A DNA stretch of 64,000 nucleotides. Origin: Alloscardovia criceti DSM 17774 (GTDB taxonomy: Bacteria > Actinomycetota > Actinomycetes > Actinomycetales > Bifidobacteriaceae). This document shows positions 36,045 through 47,641 of this stretch, piece after piece (positions within the stretch are counted from its first letter, which is position 1; each line of letters begins with the position of its first letter). The notes beneath the pieces were generated by a model that saw nothing but the letters and a program-made list of their open reading frames with translations, was not told the DNA's origin and did no database searches. The translations under genes and the position numbers were made by a program. Location of the stretch: positions 186,001-250,000 of the forward strand of contig NZ_AQXR01000010.1 in assembly GCF_000376885.1 (NCBI RefSeq). Direction: 5' to 3'.

Positions 36045-38165
36045 ATGACATTTATGACTCTTTTTTCCGTGCAAAAGTATTCACGCATACGCACAATTGA
36101 CGCGTTGAGTTCCGGAATTGACGTTCAATCACTGTCCATGACAGTTCCAGCTCGTTCTGATTTTTTCCGCCACGTCAATGGTGAATGGATAAACTCCTAC
36201 GTTTTGCCGGATGATAAGGCACGCTTTGGTTCCTTCGATAAACTCAGCGAGGATGCTGAAGCACATATTCATGATATTTTGGAGAATTCTCCAGAAACAT
36301 CACCCAAGTCTTCAGCACTCTATCGCTCGTTTATGGATACGAAGGCCATCGAGAAGGCAGGTATCAACCCCATCCGTGAGGATCTCAACCGTATTGACGA
36401 AGTAACCACAAAGCTTGGATTGACGCAGACTTTGGGCGTTCTCGACGCTACTGGCGGCCCTTCGCTCTTTTCACAAGCTGTATTTGCCAATCCTGGCGAT
36501 CCCACGCATCATACGGTGCATATTTTCCAAGCTGGACTAGGTCTTCCGGACGAGGCGTATTATCGCGAAGAAAACCATAAGCCTGTCGTGGAAAAATACA
36601 CGGACATGGTGGCACAGCTCCTCCACCTTGCGGGCTATGGCAAGGATGAGAAGCACAGCGCGCGCATGGCGCGTAAGTTTGTGGACGTGGAACGTCACAT
36701 TGCATCACATCATTGGGATGTAGTCTCCTCTCGCGATAGTGATAAAACCTATAATCCTCGCAGTTTTGATCAGTTTGCCTCCTTACTCAATAATTTCAAT
36801 CTGGAAGCATGGGTGGATGCGTGGCAAGAAACATACAATAATTCCGATTCTGCTCTCGAGCAGCCATTGTCCCTCCGCTCGGCATTAAGCCATGTCATTA
36901 TTTATCAGCCTAGCTATGTCGAGGGCGTGGATCAGTTCTGGCATGCAGCGGATATCGAGGATTTGAAGCTGTGGGCTCGCGTGCATATTCTCATTCAGTG
37001 GGCCAGCTTCTTGCCCGAAGCATTCGAGCAAACCAAGTTTGATTTCTATGGCAAGGTTTTGCGCGGCACGCCTACTCAGCGTGACCGCTGGCGTAGAGCC
37101 GTAGGTCTCGTCGATGGCATTTCTGGCGAAGAAGTTGGTCAAGAGTACGTAAAGCGTTACTTCCCTGCCTCTTCCAAAGAACGCATGAGCGAGCTCGTAG
37201 ATAATCTCATTAAGGCATACGAAGTCTCCATTTCATCCAGCGCATGGTTGGGTAAGGAAACCCAAGCGAAGGCTTTGGATAAGCTGTCCAAATTTACCCC
37301 AATGATCGGCTACCCAGACACATGGCGCAATTATGCTGCCTTGGATATCCGTAGCGAGTATAGCCTGATTCATAATTTGCGCAATGCAAGCTTGTATGAA
37401 ACTGCGTATCAGCTCTCTAAGGCCGGTCAGCTTGTAGACAAGCGCGAGTGGCTGATGACACCTCAAACAGTGAATGCCTACTACGAACCGACTACGAATG
37501 TCATCGTATTTCCGGCGGCCATTTTGCAGCCTCCTTTCTTCAACGCTCAAGCAGATGATGCGGCAAATTACGGTGGTATCGGTGCTGTTATTGGCCATGA
37601 AATCGGTCATGGATTCGATGACCAAGGTAGCAAGTATGACGGCGATGGCAATTTGAAGGACTGGTGGACCTCTCAGGATCGTCAAAGCTTCGAAAAACTG
37701 ACGAGCGCGTTGATTGACCAGTACAATCAGTTCACGCCTCAATCCGTGGCACAAAAGTACAAGGATGAGGGCAAGGAAGATCAGATGCCACACGTCAACG
37801 GCGCCTTTACCATTGGTGAAAACATTGGCGACCTCGGTGGTGTCAACATTTCCTTAAAGGCCTATGCGTTGTCGCTGGGTGCACAGGATGACTCTGCAGA
37901 GAGTATGAATGCAGCCCTAGCTTCTGCACCTGTTATCGATGGTTTTACAGGTTTGCAGCGCTTCTTCCTGTCCTACGCTTCTATCTGGCGTAGCGTGAAC
38001 CGCGTGGAGTTAGCAGAGCAGTATCTGCAAATCGATCCACACTCGCCAGCAGAATTCAGAGTCAATGGCATTGTGCGCAATGTCGACAGCTTCTACACCG
38101 CTTTCGACATTCAGCCGCAAGATCCTATGTACTTAGATCCTCAGCAGCGCGTACATATTTGGTAA
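36045..38165 (+). CDS. pepO: M13-family zinc endopeptidase PepO
   Basis: Neprilysin-like oligopeptidase. About 706 residues from the ATG at 36045 (AGGAT upstream); an ATG at 35955 coupled to a small ORF is also possible, and the homologous part begins only at about 36115 (SSGIDVQSL, then FFRHVNGEWINSY). The zinc site is VIGHEIGHGFDDQGS with the third ligand in GENIGDLGGVN; the substrate motif NAYYEP and NVIVFPAAILQPPFF precede it. No signal peptide is clear, in line with cytoplasmic bacterial PepO of peptide-using bacteria. Confidence 0.93.
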   Translation: MTFMTLFSVQKYSRIRTIDALSSGIDVQSLSMTVPARSDFFRHVNGEWINSYVLPDDKARFGSFDKLSEDAEAHIHDILENSPETSPKSSALYRSFMDTKAIEKAGINPIREDLNRIDEVTTKLGLTQTLGVLDATGGPSLFSQAVFANPGDPTHHTVHIFQAGLGLPDEAYYREENHKPVVEKYTDMVAQLLHLAGYGKDEKHSARMARKFVDVERHIASHHWDVVSSRDSDKTYNPRSFDQFASLLNNFNLEAWVDAWQETYNNSDSALEQPLSLRSALSHVIIYQPSYVEGVDQFWHAADIEDLKLWARVHILIQWASFLPEAFEQTKFDFYGKVLRGTPTQRDRWRRAVGLVDGISGEEVGQEYVKRYFPASSKERMSELVDNLIKAYEVSISSSAWLGKETQAKALDKLSKFTPMIGYPDTWRNYAALDIRSEYSLIHNLRNASLYETAYQLSKAGQLVDKREWLMTPQTVNAYYEPTTNVIVFPAAILQPPFFNAQADDAANYGGIGAVIGHEIGHGFDDQGSKYDGDGNLKDWWTSQDRQSFEKLTSALIDQYNQFTPQSVAQKYKDEGKEDQMPHVNGAFTIGENIGDLGGVNISLKAYALSLGAQDDSAESMNAALASAPVIDGFTGLQRFFLSYASIWRSVNRVELAEQYLQIDPHSPAEFRVNGIVRNVDSFYTAFDIQPQDPMYLDPQQRVHIW

Positions 38166-38187
38166 GCCTCAGTATCTGTGAGTTTAT

Positions 38188-38215
38188 CCCTCGGCTTTCA
38201 CGGTCGAGGGATTTT
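38188..38215 (+). terminator. pepO terminator
   Basis: CCCTCG-N11-CGAGGG followed by ATTTT, 23 bases after the stop. The stem is short but well placed between convergent pepO and ssb. Confidence 0.65.
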
Positions 38216-38233
38216 CATGTTCTGATGGTCGGT

Positions 38234-38713
38234 TTACATCTCCTCCACTGCAGGATTTTCGGACATGGTCTGCTCTGAGTCTTGTGATAATTGCGCATCC
38301 GATGGTGTAGAATCGCCGGTCGTACTCGTTTGTGATGATGAGGAAGAAGCCGTCTCATCTTTGCTGAAAGCGCTACGGCCCATGCTGAGGTCGTGCCCGA
38401 TGCTGATGGCTTCCACCGTGGGAAGATTATGCGTGACGCCGTCTTTTTCCCAGGAATCGATAGTCAGCGTGCCGACGACGATGACGGGATCGCCTACAGA
38501 AAGCGAGTGCAACGCATTCTGTGCGAGAGAGCGGAAGGCTTTGACCTGCACCCATGTGGTGTCAGCAGACTTCCATTGATTGTCTTTGGTACTGAAATAG
38601 CGCCGCGTAGAGCCCACTCGGAAATTGCAAACCGGGGTTTCAGAATTTTTATTCCACTGACGCGGGGCTGTGCCTACATATCCAGAAATTACAACCTGTG
38701 CTGTGTGTGTCAT
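38234..38713 (-). CDS. ssb: Single-stranded DNA-binding protein, second type
   Basis: 159 residues. The OB fold covers about 1-110, beginning HTAQVVISGYVGTAPRQW and including FRVGSTRRYFS, TTWVQVKAFRSLAQNALHSL and GDPVIVVGTLTIDSWEKDG. The Ser/Thr/Gln-rich tail ends in NPAVEEM and lacks the DDDIPF-type tip by which SSB recruits partner proteins. It is monocistronic and not beside rpsF/rpsR, so it is probably a paralog of the housekeeping SSB. Confidence 0.9.
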   Translation of the reverse strand: MTHTAQVVISGYVGTAPRQWNKNSETPVCNFRVGSTRRYFSTKDNQWKSADTTWVQVKAFRSLAQNALHSLSVGDPVIVVGTLTIDSWEKDGVTHNLPTVEAISIGHDLSMGRSAFSKDETASSSSSQTSTTGDSTPSDAQLSQDSEQTMSENPAVEEM

Positions 38714-38866
38714 CTTTATCCTTACTCGTGGAGTGGTGTGGTAGTGTTTTTATTCTTCCAAAATCGACTACACAACAGGAAACGAAAACGCGGTTGTGAA
38801 CGAATGTGGATAACACGCCACAGGTAAAAATTGTCTGTGAGGTACCCCAGAAATTGGGCATAGAAA

Positions 38867-38890
38867 AAGGAGCCGCACATGCGACTCCTT
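38867..38890 (-). terminator. proS terminator
   Basis: AAGGAG-C-CGC pairs with GCG-A-CTCCTT around ACAT; on the minus strand TTT follows. It is 17 bases after the proS stop. Confidence 0.8.
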
Positions 38891-38907
38891 CATCGACCGA
38901 AAAGCTT

Positions 38908-40704
38908 TTACATCAAAGCCTTTACACTGTTTTTCAGAAGCTCTGCAGCCTCAGCAATTGGCACAATCTGAGTATCCGAACCATCGCGATGACGGATTTC
39001 GATTGTTCCATTTGCCACGGTATCGCGACCCGATACGGCAATCAAAGGCATACCCAGCAGCTCGGAATCCTTGAACTTAATGCCCGGAGATACCTTTGGA
39101 CGGTCGTCGTAAATCACCTCAATGCCCATTTCAGCCAGCTGCTCCACCAGCTTTTCTGCGGTGTCGAAGGCCATCTGATCGCGGCCCGTTGCAATGACGT
39201 GCACCTGGGCTGGAGCCACTTCTGCAGGCCACATTAAGCCGTTTTCATCATTGTGGTATTCCGCAATGCAGCTCATGACACGAGACACACCAATGCCGTA
39301 GGATCCCATCCATACAGGCACGGCCTTACCGTTTTCGTTCAACACATTCAGGCCCAAAGCCTCAGAATACTTCAATCCCAGCTGGAAGACCTGTCCGATT
39401 TCTACACCTCGCTCGAGGCTCAAAGGTCCCGATCCGTCTGGGCTCATATCGCCTGAGCGTACTTCCACAGCTTCCACAAAACCATCGGCTTCGAAGTCTC
39501 GTCCGTACACGGCATGGAAAACGTGCGTTTCTGGCTTGTCCGCACCGGTAATCCACTCCGATCCGCGCGCAATATGTGCATCGAGCAAATACTTAATGCG
39601 GCTCTTGCCCTCCTCATCCGTGTTTTGAGGTCCCAAAACACCCGGCCCGATGTAGCCCTTGACCAGTTCAGGGAACTTCGCCAAATCCTCCGGAGTAGCT
39701 TCCTCAATTTCGGCCGGTGTGAAGCTGGCTTCCAAACGCTTCATATCCACCTGACGGTCACCTGGCACTCCGATGGCCACGATTTCACGCTCACCCGTTG
39801 GATGCATGACGGCAATCATGAGATTCTTCAACGTATCCGAAGCCTCATAAGTGCGACCATCCGTGCGTGGATGCAACGCATTTGCCTGATCCACCAAGCT
39901 TTCGATGGTTGGAGAGTCCGGCGTTGGCAAAGCCACCATGTCTTCGGTTTCGCTGAAATCAATATCCTCAGGCTTGACGGTGGTCAACGCCTCCACATTC
40001 CACGAGGTACCAGAAGGCGCAAGCGCGAAAGTATCCTCACCGATAGGCAAAGGAGCCAAGAATTCCTCGGATGCAAAGCCGCCCATTGGACCAGACATGG
40101 CGTGAACCATAACGTAATCCACCTTGAGACGCTTAAAAATGCGCTCATAAGCATCGCGCTGGATTTCGTAGGACTTCTTCAAATCCTCTTCGCTCATATC
40201 GAAGGAGTATGCATCCTGCATAATGAATTCGCGGCCACGAATCATACCGGCACGAGGACGGAACTCATCACGATACTTGGATTCAATCTGATACAAGGTT
40301 ACAGGCAAGTCCTTGTACGAGGAGTACATGTCCTTCACCATCAAAGTAAACATTTCCTCAGCCGTTGGCACGAGCAAATATTCCGCATCATGTCGATCCT
40401 TGACACGGAAAATATTGTCGCCGTATTCTTCCCAGCGATGAGTGGCCTCATAAGGATCTTTCGGAAGCAGCACAGGGAAATCGACTTCTTGAGCACCCGT
40501 AACGGCTAATTCTTCACGAATAACATTTTCAATCTTGCGCAGAACCTTCAAACCCAAAGGTAGCCAAGAATACAAGCCTGGCCCCACTTTGCGGATATAG
40601 CCTGCGCGGATAAGCAATTTTGCAGAGGTAACATCTGCATCAGCTGGATCATCACGCAAGGTGCGCAAAAACAGCTGTGACATACGTAAAACTTGTGAGC
40701 TCAT
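38908..40704 (-). CDS. proS: Prolyl-tRNA synthetase
   Basis: 598 residues from the ATG at 40704 (GGGATTT before it). Class II synthetase of the bacterial type: motif 1 in the GLYSWLPLGLKVLRKIE region, motif 2 in SKYRDEFRPRAGMIRGREFI, motif 3 at GSYGIGVSRVM. Between motifs 2 and 3 lies the YbaK-like editing insertion (about 225-400, with MIAVMHPTGEREIVAIGVPG). The C-terminal anticodon domain ends TQIVPIAEAAELLKNSVKAL. Monocistronic. Confidence 0.97.
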   Translation of the reverse strand: MSSQVLRMSQLFLRTLRDDPADADVTSAKLLIRAGYIRKVGPGLYSWLPLGLKVLRKIENVIREELAVTGAQEVDFPVLLPKDPYEATHRWEEYGDNIFRVKDRHDAEYLLVPTAEEMFTLMVKDMYSSYKDLPVTLYQIESKYRDEFRPRAGMIRGREFIMQDAYSFDMSEEDLKKSYEIQRDAYERIFKRLKVDYVMVHAMSGPMGGFASEEFLAPLPIGEDTFALAPSGTSWNVEALTTVKPEDIDFSETEDMVALPTPDSPTIESLVDQANALHPRTDGRTYEASDTLKNLMIAVMHPTGEREIVAIGVPGDRQVDMKRLEASFTPAEIEEATPEDLAKFPELVKGYIGPGVLGPQNTDEEGKSRIKYLLDAHIARGSEWITGADKPETHVFHAVYGRDFEADGFVEAVEVRSGDMSPDGSGPLSLERGVEIGQVFQLGLKYSEALGLNVLNENGKAVPVWMGSYGIGVSRVMSCIAEYHNDENGLMWPAEVAPAQVHVIATGRDQMAFDTAEKLVEQLAEMGIEVIYDDRPKVSPGIKFKDSELLGMPLIAVSGRDTVANGTIEIRHRDGSDTQIVPIAEAAELLKNSVKALM

Positions 40705-40800
40705 AAATCCCAAGATTATTAGCGCTACCCGACTTTGAGAAGGAGACTCGAGCCGCGCTTCAGTGCCGCGCTTTAGAGCCAGAACCTCATATAAAGTTCT

Positions 40801-42225
40801 TTAGAACAAGGCTCCCTGTGCAAACTCGTCATCCACACCGTCTGCACCCATTTCCTGCAGCTGCACCGCTTCCAGCACACTCGGTAAACCGTCTTTCTCC
40901 AGTATCCGCGCAGTTGTCGCCGATTCTATGCGCAACTGGCCGTCTAAACTGACGGCGAGCGGAGAAACCAAAAACGCCTTTTCATTCAAACCGGTCAGAT
41001 ACAAGCCCTCCAAACCCTGCACACGTGACATGGCCACATACCCCATGCCTGAGGCGAAGGTCCGGCTCAAATCCATCACAGCCCTATCCAAGGTCATGCC
41101 CTGAGATTTATGTATCGTAATCCCCCACGCACACCGCAACGGCACCTGCGTCACAGCCGCTAAAACCACATCCGCATCCGTAATTTCCCAGCGTTGCGGC
41201 TCCATCGTCACCGTATTACCATTGTCAAATTCGACAATCGGCCAGCCGCCCTTGTTTTCGGCAGTAAAAGACACCACCCGCCCCAGAGAACCATTGACAA
41301 ACTGCTTATCGGTATCATTGCGCACGGCCATCACGCTTGCACCCACCTTGAGCACAAGATTTTCCGGCGCTAGCATGCTCTTTTTCAGTCGCTCCACGAG
41401 CTGTTTGTTCCCCACAGCGCTCGCCTCAAAGTTATGCTCGACATTATCAATCAACGCTAAACGCTTGCGATTCAAAGCATCGGCCTGTGCATTCGTAGGG
41501 AAAAGATGCGTCACAACCTCCGTATTGTTGGGCTGCACGCCCATGCGCGAAGCTATGACGTTGAAGTCATTCTGACTGACCTCTCCGTGACGTATCGAGG
41601 TGAGCACGCTGAGCAGCTGCCCATCATCTTGACGGTGCTGCTCGGTTAAATAGCACGCGATGGGCTGCAAGGCTTCCCATGCAAAGGATTCGGTGATGAA
41701 ACCTTCCATGTTTTTGCCTTGCGCAGCATAGCGCGCATGCATACGCAGGGTTTCCTCACTCAGACCGAGCAGATCAGAATTTCTGGAGGACACAGACACC
41801 GGCGGCAGTTGGAAAAAGTCCCCCGACAGTACCACCTGCATGCCCCCAAAAGGCAAATTATTTTTGCGCGCACGTCTGCAAATCTCATCCACGAGATCGA
41901 AAAGCCACGCATGAATCATAGAAACCTCATCGATAACGAGGATATCCGTTTTGACAAGAGCCTTTTTACGGCGCATCAGAATGTTTTTCATGCGCTGCTC
42001 ATTGAGATACGTAAAAACACCCACACCACTGTAGGAATGGATGGTTTGACCATTAATATGCGTGGACGCGATGCCTGTAGACGCCGTCACCGCTACTGTT
42101 TTGCCCTTTTTACGCGCCTGCTGGATAAATTCATTGAGCACGTAGGTTTTTCCGGCACCCGGCGCACCTGTGAGGTACACCGATGCGCCGGAAGACAGAA
42201 TTTCTAAGGCTTGTGACTGGAGCAT
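40801..42225 (-). CDS. PIF1/RecD2-like DNA helicase
   Basis: Superfamily 1B helicase of 474 residues. Walker A is VYLTGAPGAGKTYVLN at about 16-30, then TASTGIAST and TIHSYSGVG (PIF1 motif Ia region). Walker B is ILVIDEVSMIHAWLFD, and FQLPPV follows. The last helicase motifs are AWGITIHKSQGMTLDRAVMD and VAMSRVQGLEGLYLTG. Compared with yeast PIF1 it is a bare core with a short C-terminal end. Likely role in unwinding DNA structures or forks; no partner gene is evident beside it. Confidence 0.88.
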   Translation of the reverse strand: MLQSQALEILSSGASVYLTGAPGAGKTYVLNEFIQQARKKGKTVAVTASTGIASTHINGQTIHSYSGVGVFTYLNEQRMKNILMRRKKALVKTDILVIDEVSMIHAWLFDLVDEICRRARKNNLPFGGMQVVLSGDFFQLPPVSVSSRNSDLLGLSEETLRMHARYAAQGKNMEGFITESFAWEALQPIACYLTEQHRQDDGQLLSVLTSIRHGEVSQNDFNVIASRMGVQPNNTEVVTHLFPTNAQADALNRKRLALIDNVEHNFEASAVGNKQLVERLKKSMLAPENLVLKVGASVMAVRNDTDKQFVNGSLGRVVSFTAENKGGWPIVEFDNGNTVTMEPQRWEITDADVVLAAVTQVPLRCAWGITIHKSQGMTLDRAVMDLSRTFASGMGYVAMSRVQGLEGLYLTGLNEKAFLVSPLAVSLDGQLRIESATTARILEKDGLPSVLEAVQLQEMGADGVDDEFAQGALF

Positions 42226-42273
42226 GAAGAGGTGCCGCTTGTTTCGCTGGTAACTGAGCCGATAGGATGCGTT

Positions 42274-42972
42274 TTAATAATCTGCTTTTTCAGGCGTGCT
42301 TTCGCTCGTTAAAGCATTGCCTTCTTCTTCGTAGGTGCGCAAAAGGCTTGTTTTTTCAATCAATTCTGCGCCCTGCTGAGCCGCCCGTGCGGAAGGAAAG
42401 TCTTTTACAAACATCATTTCACGGTAATAGCGCAGTTCGTCAATAGACTCGATAATATCTGCGAGCGCGCGATGTCCGCCGTGCTTGGCTGGCTTATTTT
42501 CGTACACAGCTGGATACCAGCGACGGCTGAGTTCCTTTAGCGTGCTGACGTCGATAATGCGGTAGTGAAGATTGCTCATCAAGTGTGGCATGAATTTATC
42601 GAGGAATTTCTTATCTGAATGAATGGAATTTCCTGCCAAATGTGCCTTTCCGGCGCCTGGAGCAGGCAGGAATTTCTGTACGTACTCGATGACTTGCTTT
42701 TCCGCCTCTTCCAAGCTCAGACCCTTGTCCCACTCCTCGATGAGACCGGAGCTGGTGTGCATATTGCGCACAAAATCGTTCATATGGTCGATGGCCGCTT
42801 GGCTTGGCTTGATGACCAAGTCGATGCCTTCATCCAAGACTTTCATATTGAAATCTGTAGGAACAACGGATACCTCGCATAGTTCGTCTGCTTCGATATC
42901 TAATCCTGTCATTTCACAATCGATCCAAATCATGCGTGATTCTTCTGCGCTTAATGACATTTCCTGAGCCAT
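42274..42972 (-). CDS. orn: Oligoribonuclease
   Basis: 3'-5' exonuclease that finishes RNA decay by degrading diribonucleotides. 232 residues from the ATG at 42972, preceded by GGGAGGAATA; an open frame upstream is unsupported. DEDDh motifs are present: [12 protein letters not shown] (Asp, Glu), [19 protein letters not shown] (Asp), and [15 protein letters not shown] (His, Asp). About 50 residues of charged C-terminus beyond the 180-residue E. coli form, as in other actinobacteria. Confidence 0.95.
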   Translation of the reverse strand: MAQEMSLSAEESRMIWIDCEMTGLDIEADELCEVSVVPTDFNMKVLDEGIDLVIKPSQAAIDHMNDFVRNMHTSSGLIEEWDKGLSLEEAEKQVIEYVQKFLPAPGAGKAHLAGNSIHSDKKFLDKFMPHLMSNLHYRIIDVSTLKELSRRWYPAVYENKPAKHGGHRALADIIESIDELRYYREMMFVKDFPSARAAQQGAELIEKTSLLRTYEEEGNALTSESTPEKADY

Positions 42973-43130
42973 TATTCCTCCCGATAACACTCGTGTGTAG
43001 GGCAATCCACACACATTTATGCTCTTTAGATTACTCGCATGCATGAATAGGCATCCGAAACAGCGCCGCGTGTGCATAGGAACACATATACTTGTTTTTG
43101 TAAAGTAAATGCAACTTAATGGAGAGTGCA

Positions 43131-44855
43131 ATGTCCACAGAAACTACAACAGATAATGCAAACCTCTGGTGGCAAAATGCCGTGGTTTATCAAATTTATC
43201 CGCGTTCATTTGCTGATACGACCGGCAATGGTTTAGGCGATATTCCGGGCATTACCGCGCATATGGATTATTTGGGCGAACTGGGTATCGATGCAATTTG
43301 GCTTTCGCCTTTCTATCCTTCCGCCTTGGCAGATGGCGGATATGATGTAGATGATTACCGCAATGTTGATCCTCGCCTGGGCACCATGAATGATTTCGAC
43401 GACATGGTCGCGGCCGCTCACCAGCACGGTATCAAAGTAATCGTGGACATCGTACCTAATCACAGCTCCAATCGTCACGAGTATTTCAAGGCTGCCCTGA
43501 AGGCTGGCAAGGGCTCTCCTGAACGCGATCGTTATATCTTCCGCGATGGCCGTGGCGAGCATGGCGAACTGCCTCCAAACGATTGGGAGTCCATTTTTGG
43601 CGGTTCCGCATGGGAGCAGGTCGAGGATGGTCAGTGGTATTTGCATATGTTTGCGCCGGAACAGCCAGATTGGAATTGGGATAATCCAGATGTCCATGAG
43701 GAATTTATCACCACCTTGCGTTTCTGGTGCGATCATGGCACGGACGGCTTCCGCGTGGATGTGGCGCATGCGTTGAAGAAGGATATGAATTCCCCAGAGC
43801 TCGATGAGGTCTCCCCACGCGATAGTGCAGACCGTACCGACGGCTCTCATCCGTTGTTTGACCGCGATGAAGTGCATGAGATTTACCACGAATGGCGCAA
43901 GGTCTTCAATGAGTACAATCCTCCACGCTTCGCCGTGGCCGAGGCGTGGGTCAATCCAGAGCGTCAGTATCTGTATGCCAGCCCGGATGATTTGGGACAG
44001 ATTTTCAACTTTGCCTTCGCGACCAAGCTCTGGGCGCGCAATAATTTCCACGAGGCCATCGAAGCAGGTCTGGAAACGACCGAACGTTCCGGCTCCACGG
44101 CCACCTGGGTGTTGAGCAATCACGATTTGATCCGCCATGCTACCCGATTTGCCCTGCCACAGATTCCTGCACCAAATCAGCATCAAATCGCGGTGGACTG
44201 GGTACTGCGCGATGGCGGAACCTATGAAGAAAAGCGCGAATTGGGCACCAAGCGATCTCGCGCAGCGTTGCTCTTGGAAATGGCTTTGCCGGGCTCCGCA
44301 TACGTCTATCAGGGCGAAGAATTGGGCCTTTTCGAGGTGGCAGATATCCCATGGGATGAACTGGAAGATCCAAGCGCATTCTCCAGTGAAAATGCAGGAA
44401 AAACCAAGGGACGCGACGGCTGCCGCGTGCCACTGCCATGGGTGGGCGCAGACGAGAAGGGCTCTTTCGGCTTCTCCCCGGAGAATGCCAGCGAAAAGCC
44501 TCATCTTCCTCAGCCAGCGTGGTTCAAGGACTTTGCTGCCGACGTGGAGGCCGCCGATGAAGATTCCATGCTGAATTTGTATCGTACGGCGTTGAAGCTG
44601 CGTCACGAGCTGCAGGCTAGCGATCACCGCGTCGAATGGCTAGACGAGGATCAGGAAAGCGACGTCTTGGACGGAGCAGATGGCAACCCAGGCGGCGTTA
44701 TCGCCTACAAGCGCTCCAACGGGTGGGCAAATGTGACGAACTTCTCTGAAACTCCAGCCGAACTACCGGAGGGTAAGGTCGTTCTCACCTCTGGTCCGCT
44801 CACAGCTGATGGCAAACTGCCACAGGACACTTCTGCGTGGATTACGTTAGACTAG
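43131..44855 (+). CDS. aglA: Alpha-glucosidase, GH13
   Basis: Releases glucose from short alpha-glucosides. 574 residues from the ATG at 43131 (GGAGAG upstream; an ATG at 43119 is less likely). The (beta/alpha)8 barrel begins [15 protein letters not shown]. The nucleophile is Asp210 in FRVDVAHAL, the acid/base Glu271 in FAVAEAWV, and the transition-state Asp332 in [19 protein letters not shown] is conserved region I. RVDVAH resembles actinobacterial AglA-type alpha-glucosidases. No transporter or regulator is adjacent. Symbol used by analogy. Confidence 0.93.
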   Translation: MSTETTTDNANLWWQNAVVYQIYPRSFADTTGNGLGDIPGITAHMDYLGELGIDAIWLSPFYPSALADGGYDVDDYRNVDPRLGTMNDFDDMVAAAHQHGIKVIVDIVPNHSSNRHEYFKAALKAGKGSPERDRYIFRDGRGEHGELPPNDWESIFGGSAWEQVEDGQWYLHMFAPEQPDWNWDNPDVHEEFITTLRFWCDHGTDGFRVDVAHALKKDMNSPELDEVSPRDSADRTDGSHPLFDRDEVHEIYHEWRKVFNEYNPPRFAVAEAWVNPERQYLYASPDDLGQIFNFAFATKLWARNNFHEAIEAGLETTERSGSTATWVLSNHDLIRHATRFALPQIPAPNQHQIAVDWVLRDGGTYEEKRELGTKRSRAALLLEMALPGSAYVYQGEELGLFEVADIPWDELEDPSAFSSENAGKTKGRDGCRVPLPWVGADEKGSFGFSPENASEKPHLPQPAWFKDFAADVEAADEDSMLNLYRTALKLRHELQASDHRVEWLDEDQESDVLDGADGNPGGVIAYKRSNGWANVTNFSETPAELPEGKVVLTSGPLTADGKLPQDTSAWITLD

Positions 44856-44895
44856 TCACTAGTCGTGAAGACATTCAATTCTTAAGGAGAAAAAT

Positions 44896-45432
44896 ATGCA
44901 GGCAATTATGCACACCACTCAGGGTGATATTACTTTGAACCTCTTCCCTGAAGATGCTCCTGTAACCGTAGAAAACTTCGTGGGTCTCGCCACTGGTGAC
45001 AAGGAATGGACCGACCCCCTGACCGGCGAAAAGTCCCATGATCCTTTCTATAACGGACTTATTTTCCATCGCGTTATCAAGGATTTCATGATCCAGGGTG
45101 GCTGCCCTCTCGGCACGGGTACCGGCGGTCCAGGATATAACTTTGACGACGAAATCAACCAGCACAGCTTCTCCGAGCCTTATAAACTCGCCATGGCCAA
45201 TGCGGGTCGCCGTCCAAATCCGTTTACAGGCAAGCTCTCTGGCACGAACGGTTCTCAGTTCTTCATCACTACAGTGCCAACCACCTGGTTGGATGGCAAG
45301 CACACCATTTTTGGTGAAGTAGCCGATGATGAGTCTAAGAAGGTTGTGGATGCTATCAACGAGGTTGCTACAGATGCTCGTGACAATCCTCTCGAGCCTG
45401 TCATGATTGAAAGCATTGACATCATCCAGTAA
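44896..45432 (+). CDS. Peptidyl-prolyl cis-trans isomerase, cyclophilin type
   Basis: 178 residues, a single cyclophilin domain without signal peptide, so cytoplasmic. The active-site Arg is in GLIFHRVIKDFMIQGGCPL, followed by GTGTGGPGYNFDDE and GTNGSQFFITT, all typical. AAGGAG lies 7 bases before the ATG. It follows the alpha-glucosidase gene by 40 bases, possibly by read-through. Confidence 0.95.
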   Translation: MQAIMHTTQGDITLNLFPEDAPVTVENFVGLATGDKEWTDPLTGEKSHDPFYNGLIFHRVIKDFMIQGGCPLGTGTGGPGYNFDDEINQHSFSEPYKLAMANAGRRPNPFTGKLSGTNGSQFFITTVPTTWLDGKHTIFGEVADDESKKVVDAINEVATDARDNPLEPVMIESIDIIQ

Positions 45433-45455
45433 GGCTGAATACAGCTCTTCTTATA

Positions 45456-45499
45456 ATTCCGGGTGTGTGTTCCACCGTCAGATCACACCCGGAATTTTT
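45456..45499 (+). terminator. Cyclophilin gene terminator
   Basis: ATTCCGGGTGTG and CACACCCGGAAT make a perfect 12-bp stem followed by a T-run (TTTTT overlapping the last pair). It lies 23 bases after the stop. Confidence 0.92.
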
Positions 45500-45537
45500 C
45501 TTATCTGCACATACCACACAGAACAACACATAACAAT

Positions 45538-45567
45538 AGGGTCGTAACCGTTTCCGATTACGACCCT
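45538..45567 (-). terminator. guaB 3' hairpin
   Basis: AGGGTCGTAA and TTACGACCCT form a perfect 10-bp stem around 10 bases, 34 bases after the guaB stop. The minus-strand tail ATTGTTATG is only weakly U-rich. Confidence 0.7.
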
Positions 45568-45601
45568 TGAACGTCCTACGACTGCGGAATTTACCCGCGA
45601 T

Positions 45602-47206
<1,605 letters not shown>

Positions 47207-47221
47207 CTATCGGGAATCTTA

Positions 47222-47641
47222 CTATAAAATGCGTGCACGAGCGCTGATAATGACGTTCTTCATCGTGCACACAATGACGGTAAATACAAGCGTGAAACAA
47301 AACATGCCTAAGTTGTATGGCACAAAGGCCAGCATCAGAGCGCCAATAACGATAACCAGCGCAATTTTAACGCCCCACAATTGCATCATGCCCATGGTGT
47401 ACGTGCTACTTGTGAGACCAATTTTATCGAGAATAACGGTAATCACCGCATTCGTCTCGCTAAAGAGCAGAGCTAAAATCCATGCCATAAGTGCCGAGAT
47501 AACGCCCGTCCATTGTGCATAAAAATATCCTGCACACAGGCTGAGCACGAGCATGAGTCCATCTACGATAGCGCTCACCCACCATGTACGCTCAAATGCG
47601 GCACCAATAGTAAAACGGTTTTGTGATGCCTTAGTGCTCAT
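47222..47641 (-). CDS. AtpI-like small membrane protein
   Basis: 139 residues, four predicted helices (about 20-40, 45-70, 80-105, 110-130). There is no strong motif, and the call rests mainly on position: it overlaps the wecA-type gene by 11 bases, where bifidobacteria have a small AtpI-like gene before atpB. If so, it would assist assembly of the F0 rotor ring, but no atp gene follows here. A plain hypothetical membrane protein remains possible. Confidence 0.55.
   Translation of the reverse strand: MSTKASQNRFTIGAAFERTWWVSAIVDGLMLVLSLCAGYFYAQWTGVISALMAWILALLFSETNAVITVILDKIGLTSSTYTMGMMQLWGVKIALVIVIGALMLAFVPYNLGMFCFTLVFTVIVCTMKNVIISARARIL

Noticed and set aside
42973..43131. 53-codon N-terminal extension of orn
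   Set aside because: GGGAGGAATA precedes the ATG at 42972 and the extension resembles no exonuclease domain.
43233..44627. 464-codon open frame antisense to the alpha-glucosidase gene
   Set aside because: It lies wholly opposite a gene with all GH13 catalytic motifs, has low-complexity His/Ile/Arg composition and no recognisable domain. It is a shadow of codon bias.
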